From contig NXFV01000286.1 of assembly GCA_002803225.1 (NCBI GenBank), forward strand, positions 1 through 64,000: a stretch of 64,000 nucleotides of DNA, given 5' to 3'. The DNA is from Gamarada debralockiae (Eukaryota; Ascomycota; Leotiomycetes; Helotiales; Hyphodiscaceae). Position 1 is the stretch's first letter; each line of letters starts with the position of its first letter. The translations under genes and the position numbers were made by a program. This document shows, in pieces, positions 1-11,139 of this stretch. The notes under the pieces were generated by a model. It saw only the letters and a list, made by a program, of their open reading frames with translations, was not told where the DNA came from and searched no databases.

Positions 1-1565
1 TAATCTTAGCCCGCATTTCTCGTTTGTCGCCGAACACTGAGGTGTACTTGGAGGGCGAGCCATTTGGGAAACTGGGGTCGAAGGGTCTTGCCGTGGGCTT
101 GTGGCTATTAAAAGAAGATGTTACCAGGTGTTCTAATTATGGCTGAGGGGAATTGAGAGATTTGAATGCGTAGAGTTAGGATCTAAAAAGCCTTCTCCCA
201 AATCGAGCAACTTTACGGCCCTCCATCTTGGACGAATCTGCTTTGGTAATGGGCCACTGCAATTTAAGTGAATGTGAATAGCTGATAAACGCTGATGGAT
301 TGAGAAGCCCTCCCTGGATGCGACCGGCTTCTGCGATATTAGCATGCTCCGTGGCCGAGGCTGGCGATTCAAGTGACCAAAGTCTCGCTTACCTTAGCTT
401 TACGAATCTAAAGAGGTAATTTGTATTCCTGCAATTTGACCAGAGTGCAGGAGTAATAAGTCCAAGTTGCAAAACTTGGATGGCCCGGGTCGCGATCGGC
501 GTACAGGTTATGTGATTCGTCGCCATGCCTGTCCTCTCGCCAGAGCAAACCCAAAGGTCCCGGGTCCCAGGTTTCTCGATATCACCTCGATGCTCGCCAA
601 TTAAGGAACGGCCTTCGTTGTGTATTTCCTTCTTTCTTTCTCTCTCTCTCCTTCTATATATATATATTTTGGCGTACGAAACTTTTGGGCCTCATTTTTG
701 ACCGAAGCCAGTGTTAAGCGAGGGGTGAGCGTTCTGAAGTCGGTGTGAAGGTCAGAATTGAGACGGCTAGGGACCGAACAGCCTTCCACTCTGCCCGGCC
801 CGGTTCGCATTCTGCGTTTGCAGCATGTCCTGCGCCACAGCCAACCGCCAGCTAGATCCGTTGACAGTGGGAACGGCGCCTTGCCTGGCAGGCGAGGTTG
901 CATTCTACCCGCTTGGGGTTTGATTTTGTGCTGAGAGACGGAGCCATTTGTGAGCACAGCTCACCCTGTCGTATCCTGCATTATTGCAAGGCGACAGAAG
1001 TCTGCTGTTTTCTACTTCCAAGCAAAAATAGCGGCTAGACGATCCCCTCATTAAACCAAGAGATAAATTGAGAGCCTGCGAAAGCGTTGCCTGGATCGTT
1101 GTGGAAGAAAAATGCGGAAGCAGAAGAGAGTGAAGGTCCCAGAGTTTTGAGATGGAAAGCATGTAGGCTCCCAAGGTCTTGAGCTGTTTGCTTGACAGAT
1201 AGATTCCTACAGTTGAAAGATGCAGACGCAAAGGAAAACTGACCAATTGAAACACTAGGAGCAAATGTTTAAAAAGATTCCACACCAGTACCTTTAATCT
1301 TACCTTGGACTCGAGCTGGTCGTTGCGACATTTTCAGAGCCGTTATAACTTCTTCCACAACGTCCTTGCGCACCGCTTCTTTCTTCTGTTCCGGATATGA
1401 AACATCAACACTCAACAGTCTCACGCGGAGATCGGAAAGGCGATTCCATTCATCGTACAGCATTCTAACTTACATCCACGCCCAATCGTAGAGAAAGCCC
1501 AACCAGAACACCATGCAGCCCAAACTCCATAAAATGCCATCGTATCCCATATCACCCCACTCACA
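1..1565. other. Gene-free left edge
   Basis: I see no convincing gene here. Open frames on the minus strand at 133-372, 601-957 and 905-1285 have no recognisable domain, and their composition looks like chance. The only distinct feature is a simple-sequence tract at 629-667. Confidence 0.5.
629..667. repeat. CT/TA microsatellite
   Basis: A run of TTTC and CT dinucleotides passes directly into a TA run. It is a simple-sequence repeat with no coding role apparent. Confidence 0.85.
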
Positions 1566-2123
1566 TCATCGATGCCGGTCCTTACTCAACTGCCCATCAT
1601 CTCTCTTTGGGAATCCACCCACCCGCTCTGCCTTCCTCATAACCTCCCTCCCTTTGTCTCCCTCTCGATCTTCAAGTGGCAGCCCCCACCATTCGCGATG
1701 GAACCTCTCTTGCTCTTTCCTCCTCTCCTCTTTGGCCTCGCGTTCCTTTTGCCTCTTTAATCTGGTGGCAAACCACTCTTCTCTCGCGGCGTCTTGTTCG
1801 GCTTGTGTTGCGTGTGATATCATGCAGTTGTTCATTGCTCGATTCTGTTGTCTGCATTTGAAGGGTGCCGAGAATGTGCGGCCGAGGGCGCATTCTGCGA
1901 ATACTGATAGGAGGCATCATCAGTACGAGCTTAAAGACAGAAGTTACGCATAAGGGCGAAACAGACATTTGATCTCAGCAGCGCAATAACCTCGTACTCT
2001 TGCATGGTACAGTTCCCGGACTTGAGCTTCTTGGCCAGCAGATAAAGGAAGTGGATTTCGAGATGGCATGGGCAGTCGGGGTGGTTCTTCCACCTCTACT
2101 GGTGGAGGTGCCATAGCTGCCAT
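1566..2123 (-). CDS. cmc1: Cmc1-like COX assembly protein (CHCH/CX9C)
   Basis: This is a two-exon gene: exon 1 2123-1967, intron 1966-1904 (63 nt, GTCTGT...CAG), exon 2 1903-1566. It encodes 164 aa. Residues just before the splice (LSAGQEAQVRELYHARVRGY) and after it (the KLFAEC segment, then FKCRQQNRAMNNCM) match the Cmc1 family. Members are small soluble proteins of the mitochondrial intermembrane space that chaperone Cox1 and copper delivery during cytochrome c oxidase assembly. One CX9C pair is clear (KCRQQNRAMNNCM); the upstream cysteine pairing is less regular. A charged helix, REEWFATRLKRQKEREAKEE, and the family hallmark FHREWWGLP follow. The start was taken at MAAMAPPPVE, which leaves an ATG nine bases further in as an alternative. 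The gene is divergent from Utp11. Confidence 0.85.
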
Positions 2124-2412
2124 AAAATCCGAAGGAATACGAGAAATTGAACGTTTCGATGTCGGACACGAAGGTTTTTTGAAAGTCGAGTGAGATTGAA
2201 TTGAAGCTCGGGGCTTCCGCGCTAAATTTTAGCTTCTGCGCCCTGATTCCGCTCCACTGAAATTTATTCGGTGAGGCTGAGAAAGTCTGAAGCCTCAAAT
2301 CCACGCACACAACTTCAAAGCATCTGCGACTGCTACGACTAACGACCTCTCTACAAGTCGACCACAAATCTGTAATCGATAAGATACTGCAGGGGCTTAA
2401 ACACCACCCACC
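2124..2412. promoter_or_regulatory. Divergent promoter, cmc1/utp11
   Basis: The 289 bp between the two start codons must carry the 5' ends of both genes. I see no clear TATA box. The ATG of Utp11 has a CCACC context, favourable for initiation. Confidence 0.55.
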
Positions 2413-3165
2413 ATGTCGTCAATGCGGAATGCCGTTCAACGGCGCAACCATCGTGAGAGGGCGCAGCCAGAAGAGCGACAAAAATTTGGGCTCCTCGAGA
2501 AGCATAAAGTACCTTCTCTCTAGCTTTTCTATCTATACTTATTAACTTATTGGTAGGACTACTCTGCCCGCGCGCGCCACTACAATACACAGAAGGCCAA
2601 ACTGAAAGCCCTTCGAAACAAAGCCGTCGAAAGGAATCTAGATGAATTCTATTTTGGCATGATGTCCAAGAAAGGACCTACAACCGGCAAGAAGAGTACT
2701 GGTACAATTAATGGAGATCGGCGAAACGCGGTATTAAATCAGGATGCGGTGCGGCTGTTTAAGACGCAGGATTTGGGATATGTGAGAACGATGCGGAATA
2801 AGACGCAGAAGGAGGTTGATGATTTGGAGCGGAGAGTTACGGGCATTAGAGGGCATGGAAAGAAGATTGTGTTTGTAGAGGGTGAGGGAGAGCAAGAGGA
2901 ACGGATGGGCCAGGATGATTATATGGACGAGGATGAAGACGAGAAAGCAGAGGTCGATTCAGACGCAAAGAAACCGCAGAAGTTGCAGGAGAAGGAGGCC
3001 AAAAAGTTGGAGTCGAAACTCACAGTTGCACGGGAGAGATTAAAGGCCTTGACAGAAGCGGAAGAAGCGCTGGATTTACAACGGGCGAAGATGGCGAAGT
3101 CACCAACGGTTGGAGGAGCCAACAAGAACGGGGTTAAGTTCAAGGTGCGAGAACGCAAGAGATAA
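2413..3165 (+). CDS. utp11: Utp11-like U3 snoRNA-associated protein
   Basis: Exon 1 is 2413-2508, the intron is 2509-2556 (48 nt, with ATTAAC as branch), and exon 2 is 2557-3165. The product is 234 aa. Utp11 is a component of the small-subunit processome that acts with U3 snoRNA in 18S rRNA maturation in the nucleolus. The N-terminus ([20 protein letters not shown]), the segment [30 protein letters not shown] and the [19 protein letters not shown] block are family hallmarks. An acidic stretch near the middle ([13 protein letters not shown]) and a basic C-terminus (KFKVRERKR) fit a nucleolar protein. The length is slightly short for the family but both ends are conserved. The gene converges on the minus-strand gene at 3327. 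Confidence 0.92.
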
Positions 3166-3326
3166 ATTTATTAATTGGCCATCAGTCATATCGAAAATTG
3201 CATGCTGAGCTCCTAGGGCCTGCGCCGAACGTCTCCAAATCTTGGCCAGATCGCCAGTGGAATTATAATTTCGGAAGATAACCCCTTCTCCTTCCACCAA
3301 AAGTACACCCTCCCCTATCCAAAGTA

Positions 3327-5081
3327 TCATGACGATTTCCTAGTCAAACAACTACAAACGAAGATGATGATCTTCGCCGAGGCTTTGAAAAACATTGTTA
3401 AGGTCCACACGAAACACTTAATCAGCATCCAAATCAGACCAAAGAATCCGGGAACTTTCTCTTTCTCTGCCGCCTTCTTCTCCTTCATGCTAGTCTGGCT
3501 CTCCAAATCCATCTCGAACTCCTCCATCTTGATATCTCTCTCCCTCTTGCTTTCCTTCATCCACTTCTTGCTTGATGTACTCTTGGGACTCATTGGTGCC
3601 AAATTAGGCGGTGCTTCGAACCTCTCCACGTCTCGAGCCTTCTCCTCGGCGATGGCCACTAGCATGATCGCGCATATTGCTACATCTACGATGTAGAAGC
3701 AATCGATCTTCGCCGCGACCGCCGTGTCTATTTCGAGGAATCCGGAACCAGCACCATCGCGTACGAGGCGGACGAGGTTGCGGGGCGAATCGGAATGCTC
3801 GAGCGTGTATTCGACTCTTGACCACGCAGGCGATGAGTGGATGGAGACGCGGAAAGGTGTCCCGATGGCTGGATGCACTAGGTAATACCGCTTGCTATCT
3901 TCATCCCAGACCAGACGCCCACATTCACGCTCGGCAGCTTCCTGGATTGATGCCTGGTCCTGACGGTTCGGCTTGTTGGCCATCTCGATAACCATATTCG
4001 ACGCAGCTCTCGGATACAATAACGCGACAAGCCCATCGTTGGGTGGTAAACGACGAGCGGCTTCCTCGAGCGTAGTGGACATGACTTCTATCCCCGTATT
4101 TGGTTTTGATGACGATCCGAGTTTGGAACTCGATTCCTTGACGGGCTTGCTTGGATCATGCCTCGTCATTGTCATTTGCGCAGACGTCGATGTGGGATCT
4201 AGGCGTAATGTGTAGAAAGCTTGGGTAGCAGAGGAGAGGGTGTGCACTGGTTCCTCAGGTGAACTCGTCATCTTCAAACAGAACGAACGACCCTCCGAAG
4301 CAGAAACTCTCCAGCCATTGGTAACTTTCCATAGCTCCTTCATCTGATCATTTGATGACGGCTCTAGGATCGTTTCATCTTGTACACCACGAGGGAAGCG
4401 GCCAGGTAAGATACCCACTGGCGCGGGGCTTTGAAGTCCGAGTGCAATGCGGTCTCTGTCCTCGTTGAGGCTTGGTGAGTAGGGCCGTCTGTTGATGATG
4501 GTCTTGGGGATGTGCACCGATGATATTTGCGTGGGATAGTAGGGTTGGTGCTCGAGAGGTACCTCAGGGTTGTAGCGGGGGAATATTGACCGCATGACGG
4601 GTTCCGAGCGTTGTGGTGACATATTTAGTGTGCTCCTAGGAACGGAGCTGTGTGATGAGTTGCTGTTGCTTCGAACCAACGTTGGAGCTTCCGAGAACGA
4701 AGTGTGTGATCTCGGGGGAAGGTCCGCAGCTGTGTGTACGGGCGGAGGTATAGTGATAGGAGAAGGGGTCGCTCTCGCTCTCTCTGTTTGAGGAGTTTGT
4801 CGTCCACTTGTTTGAGGAGTTTGTTGGCCACCCTGTGGAGTTGATCGTCCACCCATCGCTGAAGTTTGTTCGTCTAACGCACTCTGTCGACCATCCGACG
4901 GAAACGCAGGGGATTCCGATCTCTCAATGGCCGATTGAGGCGGACTCTGAATGACAGCATGGCGTCTCGTACTCGGTTTCCTCGATGGATTCTTCCCCTT
5001 CTTCGGCGGTGGAGGAAAGAGCTGCAATCCCATATTCACTGGCTTGGCCGTGGTTTTGGGGCTTTCCGACATCGTGAACAA
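3327..5081 (-). CDS. Conserved fungal protein with C-terminal membrane tail
   Basis: This is a single uninterrupted frame of 584 aa (the ATG at 5072 is an equally good start). The first ~230 residues are proline-, serine- and threonine-rich and disordered, beginning with the motif MGLQLFPPPPK. Residues ~230-480 look folded (TNGWRVSASEGRSFCLKM, a probable PH-like or beta-rich region with repeated RLV/TLEHSD segments). A second helical hydrophobic stretch lies near residue 475 (YIVDVAICAIMLVAIAEE). The last ~45 residues are strongly hydrophobic (GFFGLIWMLIKCFVWTLTMF), suggesting a tail anchor. Relatives in many ascomycetes carry the misleading name acetylserotonin methyltransferase-like; I see no methyltransferase motif. 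Its function is unknown. Confidence 0.8.
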   Translation of the reverse strand: MFTMSESPKTTAKPVNMGLQLFPPPPKKGKNPSRKPSTRRHAVIQSPPQSAIERSESPAFPSDGRQSALDEQTSAMGGRSTPQGGQQTPQTSGRQTPQTERARATPSPITIPPPVHTAADLPPRSHTSFSEAPTLVRSNSNSSHSSVPRSTLNMSPQRSEPVMRSIFPRYNPEVPLEHQPYYPTQISSVHIPKTIINRRPYSPSLNEDRDRIALGLQSPAPVGILPGRFPRGVQDETILEPSSNDQMKELWKVTNGWRVSASEGRSFCLKMTSSPEEPVHTLSSATQAFYTLRLDPTSTSAQMTMTRHDPSKPVKESSSKLGSSSKPNTGIEVMSTTLEEAARRLPPNDGLVALLYPRAASNMVIEMANKPNRQDQASIQEAAERECGRLVWDEDSKRYYLVHPAIGTPFRVSIHSSPAWSRVEYTLEHSDSPRNLVRLVRDGAGSGFLEIDTAVAAKIDCFYIVDVAICAIMLVAIAEEKARDVERFEAPPNLAPMSPKSTSSKKWMKESKRERDIKMEEFEMDLESQTSMKEKKAAEKEKVPGFFGLIWMLIKCFVWTLTMFFKASAKIIIFVCSCLTRKSS

Positions 5082-6468
5082 TCACAGCCGGGTATTCCAG
5101 ATACCGTATGTATTGCAATACAATAATAGACAAAGCTGCCAGCTGGGTGCTTGGGCCATGCTTAAATGACCTTGGAGCACTCGCTCCATCATATATGATC
5201 TGTACCTGTCCTAACTCTTACATTTAACGCTCTTCGCGATACCTGATAGGTATCGTTTGTACAGGCGCTTGCAAGCCAAAATTAACCAACGAGTCTTAGA
5301 TTGCAATTGTACGATGGTACGGGAAAGGCCAGAAATAGATTTGGGCTGCAGAACCGCCAGCGAGTCATCGCGTTCGCTGCGTTTGGATGGGGTAATTTAT
5401 CCTTGTCAGCGGCAGGATGCAGTGTGATGAGGCCTCAGATTGGTGGAGGGGGTTTGTCGAAGTTTGTAAGCGCTTTTGACGGGCGGACTTCAGATTTGAC
5501 CACGCTTTCGGTTAGTTAGCGCTATCGAATAGTGGGAAACGAGGGGTATGGAGCTTACACGTGATCTTAGAGACGCTTCGAAACTTCGAAGTCTCTGCCT
5601 TCACTTTCATCATTGAGATATGTCTGAAGCCTTCCTGGGGAATTTCCGATTGTCCATTCTTCAGATTACTAGTATAATTAAGGTCGAATCCTATGTTTGA
5701 GCACCACTCCAAAGTGTATGATTTGATGACTCAGTTAAGATATCCCGCCAAGTGTTTTTCCGTGAACAACAGTAATTACCAAACTAGAAGTATTACTCAA
5801 GTATCAGCAGCGACTAATATCCCTTCAAATATTCTTCCAGATTCAGTATTTTCTTCTCACGAGCCAATATACAAGCCTTGCCACCGCGGAATTTGAGCTG
5901 GTCAAGCTCTTCTGCCAAATTCTATGGGAGTTTAACAACTGTGGACGCGGCCGACCAACTTGCCCAGAGGGAGTATTTGGGGATCAATAGTTACAAATAA
6001 TCTTTCAAAATCTAGATGTTAGAATAACACTAGTACTAGTGTCTCAAATTGACTTTTTGCAAACGCTCTTGTCATCATCGACTCTCCATATCAATGTCGA
6101 AATTTACCTGCCGTCGAAATTCAAGTCATTGTCGCTTTTCCTGTAAATAATAATTTCATTTTCATTACAGTTGTTAATCTTGAGGAAGTATCTAGCTATT
6201 TTTCCAGCTCATAAGAAAATATTAGAGAGAGATATGGAGAAGAAGACATGTGTCCAAGTCACCAATATCAATCTTGAAAGTGAACGATCGCTTCGCGCTC
6301 AATTCTTCAATGTGGAAAGACGCTTCCTAGACTTAGGCAAAGCCCTTTAGAGTGGTGTTTACTAAGTGGATGTCATGTGGTGAAGTTGCTTGTGTGATCG
6401 ATTAGTGGTTTTGGTCAAGTAGAGCTTGAGATCGTCAACATCTGCACAAGCAGTAATCTTAAAGCGTT
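5082..6468. other. Intergenic, no gene seen
   Basis: About 1.4 kb, AT-rich after 5700, with only short unconvincing open frames on both strands (for example 5693-5896). I see no repeats longer than a few bases. Confidence 0.5.
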
Positions 6469-6735
6469 ATGGCGTCCGCAAGCCCGGACCCGGCCAAAGT
6501 CGTTCTCGAAAGGATTGGACACTCTCTAGAGAACACTTACGCTGCTCTCTGCGAACTTAGTGGAGTTCCTGAGTCAACGCTGTGGCATCGCGACTATAGT
6601 CGTGATTCAATTCAGCAACGGGCAGCTAAGCAACAACGCCTCAGCCCACAAGAAGAGAAAGCGCTAGTAAGTTATCTTCTTCAAATGCGGTATCGTCAAC
6701 CTCGTCATCGATCTCGGAAGGAACGGGAGGGATAG
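6469..6735 (+). pseudogene. Fragment of pogo/Fot1-type transposase N-terminus
   Basis: The 88-residue frame contains a helix-turn-helix block of the CENP-B/pogo transposase type: GVPESTLWHRDYSRDSIQQR followed by RLSPQEEKALVSYLLQM. These elements move by DDE chemistry and encode proteins of about 500 aa. Here the frame leaves the family after LLQM and stops, so everything past the DNA-binding helix is missing. No terminal inverted repeats were found around it. It is best read as a dead relic of a Tc1/mariner-superfamily element. Confidence 0.6.
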
Positions 6736-7455
6736 AAACTGAGGAAGTCATTGGTGTCTGCGGATTGGGAAAACTGGGTTGAATGGTCGAGGGTTCTCCC
6801 ACCATCAAAGGCCAGCAGTAAGAGGTGGCTAAGAAGTTCAGCCACCGGTCAAGACAACGCACAGCCACAATCTCACCAGCCACAAGCTTAGTAAATCATT
6901 ACATAAACGAAATTACACCGTAAACTTACTGGTGGTACGTGGGTGCCAGCCTGCGGCTCACACGAAGCCTTCGAAATTCATTAGAGTATTGTAATTTAAT
7001 TAGGAAACGTTAGAATGAGCAGTGAGTAAGTGTTAAGTGGATGGATGAAATCGACAACAGTTTCAAGGTGCAGCGCACGGACAATAGTAGCGTCTGAAAC
7101 AGCACAAGGCAAGCCACCAGCTTACAAGCCACAAGATTTTTAAGATATTACTTAGCAAACAAACACGGAAGCTCTCTCTCTCTCTCTTTCTCTTCGAAGG
7201 CACCTTCTACTCTCTATTTAAATTCTGCTCCCTCTCTGAAAACTTCGTTGTGATCATTTAGTTGTCCTGATGTCAGATCAAAGCACGTGATCGGTCTGGC
7301 CTGGGTATATTTGTCTTTACATGCCATAAAGTCGACTTTCTCTAATCTGGCTACCCTGCGTCGCTAAATCCTATCTGAAAATGTCGCTATCTCTAGAATT
7401 TGAAGACTACATGTCTGTAGACTACGAGAATGAGAGTATACGACGCACATATATT
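6736..7455. other. Intergenic, low-complexity
   Basis: This stretch holds several near-repeats of the words 'agccacaa' and 'agccacca' (6840-6890 and 7100-7140) and a CT microsatellite near 7170-7190. No gene is visible. Confidence 0.45.
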
Positions 7456-8085
7456 TCATCCAGCATATTGACTAAAAAACACTCTTGCAACCTCCTCGTA
7501 CACTTGCGTAACAGTCATGCCGTAGTCCAACTTAAAGTCCTCCAGGTGACACAAATAATCCACCATTCCCCATATACCAAAGATCTTATCTCGGGGATCT
7601 GTACACTTTTTGTGTCGCATGTCGTAAGCGAGATCTAGAAGATCAGGAGCCGCTCGGTCACAACTACCCCAAGGGCTACTGAACTGGTTCGCGTCTTGGA
7701 AATCCAACATCTCCAGCAGCGGCCGCATGTTCACTGTACTAAATCCCAGCTGCGTCCATTCGGGTAGGATCCACATAAGAGTATCGCGTGTTTGGAACGT
7801 CCAATCTCCTGTACGACCCACATCCTTTCAAACCAGGAGCGGGTCATTACGTCTCGGAGGCCCTGGTATACGAGTGACTGAGGATAGATCTGCCATACTG
7901 GGCAAGACCGTGGTCTCTTTTCATTAGCGAAGTAGTGGAGTATCTCTATTCCCACCCCGCTATTTAGTGTGGCAAGTCCGAGCCAGATGAGAACAGATTT
8001 AGCCTGCTCGTAAATCAATCCCATTTTAGCGACCTGTTGGCTTCACTCTAGAATATCTTCCTGGTTGATACAGACCCTTTCGATA
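7456..8085 (-). pseudogene. Truncated HET-domain gene fragment
   Basis: Reading minus from about 8085, the HET-domain order is recognisable: VCINQED, then KMGLIYEQAKSVLIWLGLA, SWFERMWVVQEI and, in another frame, DLLDLAYDMRHKKCTDPRDK followed by IFGIWGMVDY. The part 5' of CINQ is missing. An in-frame TGA follows CINQEDILE exactly where relatives have Arg (CGA), and there is a frameshift near 7820. It lies directly downstream of the intact HET gene on the same strand, so it may be an older tandem copy. It is not expected to make a functional protein. Confidence 0.75.
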
Positions 8086-8154
8086 CCGAAGAAGCACCCT
8101 ACGGAAGCGTGTTTTTTATTACAGTATCGCGCTTGAATAGCCGCCTGCGCTGAA

Positions 8155-10271
8155 TTAAACAAGTTCAAAAGATTGCATCTCATCAATTCTAACCTTCTCA
8201 CGCCATGAGGTGCCAAGTTCAATGCCATTAACATGGGCGCGACCTACTAACCGCCAATTCTCTCCTTGAGGTCGAAGGATAACCGCATCATCATATCCTG
8301 TTAGGAGTACTATTGCGTCGTGCTGCAAAATCTGCCCAAACCCGTAGCCAATATGTCCTGCCACGGTGGTGAACAGGCTCGCCTGTCTCTGAAACTTTGC
8401 CCCAATGATGTGTATATAACGATGGACATTGCCCACTTCAGATTCCACACTCCGGTTGATAAAACCATTAAATCTCGCGCTCGGACTCTGGTTGTCAATA
8501 TCAAGCAACGCTCGTCTATTGATCCATCTCCCTACAGCTGGCATGAAGCTTATGGCCTCCTTCTTCTCCTCTTCATCTAGGTCGTCCATCAGAAGCCGCG
8601 CAAATCCCGCTCCCCCAGCATTGTGCGCCTCGGTTTCGGGATGTGAATTATTATAAGCCCCCACGACATTCCATGCAAACTTGAACCATGACCAGAAACA
8701 GTTGGCTCGATCCTTGGCTTGCATCGGCCATCGCTGATCTGCCAATGCCTCAATGTGGCTGATCAGTGTACCTCTCAAGGCAAAGGCTCCTGGTTGAGTT
8801 TCCGGCACGGTTTCAACCCTGTTACTATCGCTCATATAAACGAGTTTTGCAATCCGCAGTGTCACCTCTAGGGGCCCTTCTTCTCCTTCGTCGTCGTCAG
8901 CCTTAAAGTTGTCGATGTTGATTCCTAGATTGGGGACCCAAGATGGAAGATCAAGGTTTGGTTGGAGATCAGGTACAGTTATCGCGGGCCAGAATATGCC
9001 CGTGATACGTATAATAGCTCTCGTAAAATATTCGTACAAGACTCTAGGATCGATCTTGTAGTCAATAGCTGGGAGGTCGGAGACCAAGCATGGCGGCATC
9101 AGGTTGTATACTCCATAGACCTTGTCGCGAGGATCTGAGCACTTATTCACCAAGCACTGTTGAATTGCGGCTGAGATTAGCGAAAAATGCAAACTTGCTA
9201 GCTTTTCGGGCCGGTCGTCGAACATCGTCTGCTGGACCAAATGAAAGTTGTACAGGACTGTCGTATTCTTTCTCCGGGAGAACTGGTAATATCCGGCATT
9301 AATCAGCGTGGCAGTTTCTCGAGGAACTACTCGAGGTGCGAGAAAGACATTTGACCCGACCAAACCAGTCCACTCCATAAAGTTATTTACTGGCGCCCTA
9401 TACTTTCCGCATAAAACTGTCGACCTTCTGCCTCGCCAACCGAGCACGTACTCCTGGGTAGTCCATACCCGGTACGCCCATTCGTTTGCGCACAGGTACT
9501 TTACATCTTCTGGAGCAAGGTCTCTAGCTAGATACGTATATTAGAAGGCCGTATTCTCTCTGTACTACTAATAGGGGGAATAAGGGGCATACTAAAATAA
9601 TTGAATATCCACTTGCACGCAAAATTCGGCATATATTTGAGGGTCTTCACCCCCGTTCCTCCATCACTTACAAATTCTCTAAACAACCCTTTCCGGTGCA
9701 GGTGCCTCATGCGAGAAAAGCTGCGCGCCATTCTCTCGTTGCCCTCGCCGAGCCAGATGACCAATTCGTTTGCAAATCGATATACATCACCCATCAGCGA
9801 GACCTGAAGCGCTTTCTCGTCCGTATTTTCCTGGTTTATACAAATGCTATCAACCCAGAGTGTGACGGGTACTATCTTATCGCGCACATATCTGAGCATT
9901 TTTTCGCAGTTTAGAGTGACGAAAATTGTCTTATCTTCTAAGAGGATAGCCTGTGTCCTAACAGGTGGTGTACCCCAGACGTAAGACATAGCCGTATAGC
10001 GGTAGGAATTCACGTTCGCCATCTGGACCTCTCTCGACGTAGAGCTGAGTTTTCCGGCCTGTTGCGCTACAATCGTGATCCCTCTCAACAAATGATCAGA
10101 GTGGGAAAGCTGATTTTCTTCTAAGGGTACCGCCACACCTGCGCAAGAGTCGAGAGATATCTCCCTTAATGCACAACGGATCGGTGCATCATGATTGGCG
10201 CTGGGTTCGAGGTCGAGCACGCGAATATTTCGTGGTGCAGACAGCACTCGGTAAATATACCTCTTTGCCAT
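8155..10271 (-). CDS. HET-domain (heterokaryon incompatibility) protein
   Basis: Two exons: 10271-9593 and 9527-8155, with an intron at 9592-9528 (65 nt, GTATGC...TAG). The splice joins KWIFNYF to TRDLAPEDVKYL and restores one frame of 683 aa. The HET domain occupies roughly residues 90-330, with motifs MSYVWG (~95-100), LWVDSICINQ (~138-147), VIWLGEG (~171-177), WAYRVWTTQEYVLG and, further on, CSDPRDKVYGVYNLM. The C-terminal region (LRGTLISHIE..., then FGQILQHDAIVLLTGYDDAV, WRLVGRAHVNGI) matches the usual HET C-terminal module. Such proteins mediate allorecognition and trigger cell death on fusion of unlike hyphae; the specificity of this one cannot be read from sequence. It appears intact, unlike the other HET loci in the window. 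Confidence 0.88.
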
Positions 10272-11139
10272 ACCTGCCGTATTGTTGGAATCGCTAGAAG
10301 ACAGACGTCCAGGAGAATGACAGATTTAGAAAAATTGATCAGCTTACGAACTTAATGGAAGACTCAGCCGCTGCCTGAGCGCCTGACACGGATTCCAATA
10401 CGTTGATTAGGTAGGTTTCAATAGGTATCTTAACGCCACGGCGTCTGGAGGCGTCAGATCAAGACAAGGAATAACCTTTAAAGCGGCGTGTTCAAAAACG
10501 GAACCCCTCAGAAAACAGAGGTTCAAGCCTCAAGTGCCTGTGGTATTTCCTTTAGTATCGATCGACATATAAGCAGAGCATTTTAAAATCCAAAGCCATT
10601 TTAAAATCAAAAGCCATTTTAAAAGCAAAGCCATATTAAAAGCAAAGCCATTTTAAAATCCTGTGTATGGAAGTCCAATTTTTCAGTTAAAGATAAAGAA
10701 ACCAATGTTTAAAATTCTATGATACTCAGTGGCAGAGAATTGTAATCTTTACTTGGCAGAGAATGACTTTGTTCTTTAAACTGGCTGCTTCTTGTTAGGA
10801 GGCAACACACTCTCCCCTTGACTCGTCAGACGACTGAGGACCACCCAGCTTGTACTGCGGCTCACGTCACGCTACTTTCTTGTGTAGCAGCTTTTGTCGC
10901 TGTCGAGCATTTTCATTGTGCCAGCACCAATCTCGGCTTCGATTCAGGCGACAGCTCAAGCTTTCAAGTAGTGGGTCCAGAGGGACATGCTGTGGAAAGG
11001 CGTCGCACGGTAGTGGACAGCGTGGAATGTGTGTACAAAGAATCATTGGGCAGTATGCCAAATTCCGTAATCAAATACGTGCCCAAACACTCGCTTCCCC
11101 AATCCTAATATTTCCGACCATCTCACTCCAGCCCAAAGA
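10272..11139. other. Intergenic with minisatellite
   Basis: No gene was recognised. The region contains the tandem array at 10578-10660 and otherwise unremarkable sequence. Short plus-strand frames at 10818-11209 lack any domain and overlap the tail of the minus-strand gene. Confidence 0.45.
10578..10660. repeat. Five-copy 17-18 bp minisatellite
   Basis: Five tandem units of the form gccattttaaaaNcaaa can be read by eye, differing at one to three positions. The unit contains a TTTTAAAA palindrome, so the array is a run of weak hairpins. Confidence 0.85.

Noticed and set aside
1269..1490. Minus frame LYDEWNRLSDLRVRLLSVDV and the neighbouring WSLGCMVFWLGFLYDWAWM segment as a second small gene after Cmc1
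   Set aside because: They are separated by an in-frame TAA and no usable intron; no family recognised.
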